From Nitrososphaerales archaeon TH1177 (GTDB lineage: Archaea; Thermoproteota; Nitrososphaeria; Nitrososphaerales; Nitrososphaeraceae), in NCBI GenBank assembly GCA_014523515.1, contig JAATVJ010000223.1, positions 1-5,029 of the forward strand: a DNA stretch of 5,029 nucleotides, read 5' to 3'. Every line of letters starts with the position of its first letter. Position 1 is the first letter of the stretch. The position numbers were made by a program, and so were the translations under genes. Of the stretch, positions 4,554 through 5,029 are shown in pieces. A model generated the notes under the pieces. That model ran no database searches. It was not told the DNA's origin and saw nothing but the letters and a program-made list of their open reading frames with translations.

Positions 4554-5029
4554 ATGTTAGTAATTAAGACGCATTATTGTTTACCATTTCATAAAGCAGT
4601 AATAGTATGTCTAATTGCTGTCACTTTTGGAATAAACTTACTTGTAGGTTTAATTCCTCTTCAGAATTCTTTTGCTCAGGACTTTGATACCAATGGTGAT
4701 GGAGTAGTAGACGAACTAGATGACCAATCGGCATCTGCTACACCATCTACTGAGGAAATCCAGATGGATACCAATGGTGATGGTGTAGTAGATGAACTAG
4801 ATGAAACAACAGCAACACCAACAGAAACAACTACTGAAGCACCATCTACTGAGGAAATCCAGATGGATACCAATGGTGATGGTGTAGTAGATGAACAAGA
4901 TGAAGTAGCACAAACAGAAACACCTACTGATACAGGAGCGACACCAACAGAAACACCTACTGATACAGGAGCGACACCAACAGAAACACCTACTGATACA
5001 GGAGCGACACCAACAGAAACACCTACTGA
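4554..5029 (+). CDS. Secreted Ca-loop (EF-hand/dockerin-like) Thr-rich repeat protein, partial
   Basis: ATG 4554 opens a frame of 158 codons still open at the window end. Residues 1-41 are a signal peptide (basic start, hydrophobic AVIVCLIAVTFGINLLVGLI, cut after NSFA before QD). Three 12-residue loops DTNGDGVVDE[L/Q]D follow at residues 45-56, 72-83 and 105-116. They fit the EF-hand/dockerin calcium loop D-x-N-x-D-G-x-[IV]-x-x-x-[DE], with Asp at position 12. Only single loops are present, without flanking EF helices. Loops 2 and 3 lie in a 33-residue duplicated unit ending in DE. From about residue 121 there is a Thr/Pro-rich tandem repeat, TETPTDTGATP, three times plus a part, suitable for O-glycosylation or as a stalk. 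It is probably a surface or extracellular protein; the function is unknown. The minus-strand open frame across this repeat (4873-4676) is only its shadow. Confidence 0.75.
   Translation, partial: MLVIKTHYCLPFHKAVIVCLIAVTFGINLLVGLIPLQNSFAQDFDTNGDGVVDELDDQSASATPSTEEIQMDTNGDGVVDELDETTATPTETTTEAPSTEEIQMDTNGDGVVDEQDEVAQTETPTDTGATPTETPTDTGATPTETPTDTGATPTETPT
4741..4904 (+). repeat. 99-base period direct repeat encoding the Ca-loop unit
   Basis: Positions 4741-4805 and 4840-4904 are identical over 65 bases except one (T4798/A4897, Leu to Gln). The offset of 99 bases keeps the frame (33 codons). Near identity, including silent positions, indicates a recent duplication. Confidence 0.8.
4914..5029 (+). 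repeat. Perfect 33-base tandem repeat, 3.5 copies to the window end
   Basis: Units 4914-4946, 4947-4979 and 4980-5012, plus 17 bases of a fourth, are identical, each encoding TETPTDTGATP. Perfect identity suggests recent expansion by slippage or recombination, and the copy number probably varies between strains. The array runs off the window. Confidence 0.85.

Noticed and set aside
4676..4873. Minus-strand 65-codon open frame (Ser/Val-rich)
   Set aside because: It is the complement of the Ca-loop repeats; its repetition mirrors the sense gene, which has a promoter, signal peptide and recognised loops.

Overview
The window is very AT-rich and compact, with short genes, TATA-like boxes usually 24-28 bases before start codons (so probably leaderless mRNAs), and T-tracts after stops. 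Together with the protein types (an RskA-like secreted domain, a PsbP-like secreted protein, a small CPCCGYKLR zinc-ribbon protein, a single-receiver fragment, an AbrB-like mini protein and Thr-rich secreted proteins), this points to an ammonia-oxidising archaeon of the Nitrososphaeria (Thaumarchaeota), perhaps near Nitrosocosmicus/Nitrososphaera. The assignment is inferred from recalled family resemblance, not from a search. No rRNA, tRNA, CRISPR array or intact transposase was seen.

Layout. 1-195 (-): open frame running off the left edge, hydrophobic near its N-terminus. 276-731 (-): RskA-C-like secreted protein whose signal peptide is separated from the domain by an in-frame TAA. 798-893 (-): GC-rich island with a TATA box and a long bulged stem, a candidate structured RNA. 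936-1220 (-): small zinc-ribbon protein, divergent from 1304-1525 (+), the C-terminal half of a response-regulator receiver domain lacking the phospho-acceptor region. 1526-1833: intergenic, with a terminator hairpin, an inverted repeat, and the first copy of a structured motif. 1834-2217 (-): membrane-anchored or secreted acidic four-Cys protein. 2218-2971: mostly non-coding, but containing a 58-residue AbrB/MazE-like protein (2603-2779, +) bracketed by a 31-base direct repeat. 2972-3210 (-): two-helix membrane protein broken by a one-base frameshift. 3338-4246 (+): secreted PsbP-like protein with a TTG start, followed by a T-tract and the second copy of the structured motif. 4554 to the right edge (+): secreted protein with three Ca-loop (DTNGDGVVDELD-type) repeats and a perfect 33-base Thr-rich tandem repeat, cut by the window end.

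Most genes look like independent single units rather than an operon. The shared theme is small exported or surface proteins plus small regulators. Three genes are damaged in different ways (nonsense, frameshift, truncation), which suggests an accessory region under weak selection, although sequence errors could explain the first two. The most unusual signals are the two copies of a motif (22/25 identical core, exactly 3 bases, then an 18-base hairpin of different sequence), the GC-rich candidate RNA, and the expanding Ca-loop/Thr repeat gene.
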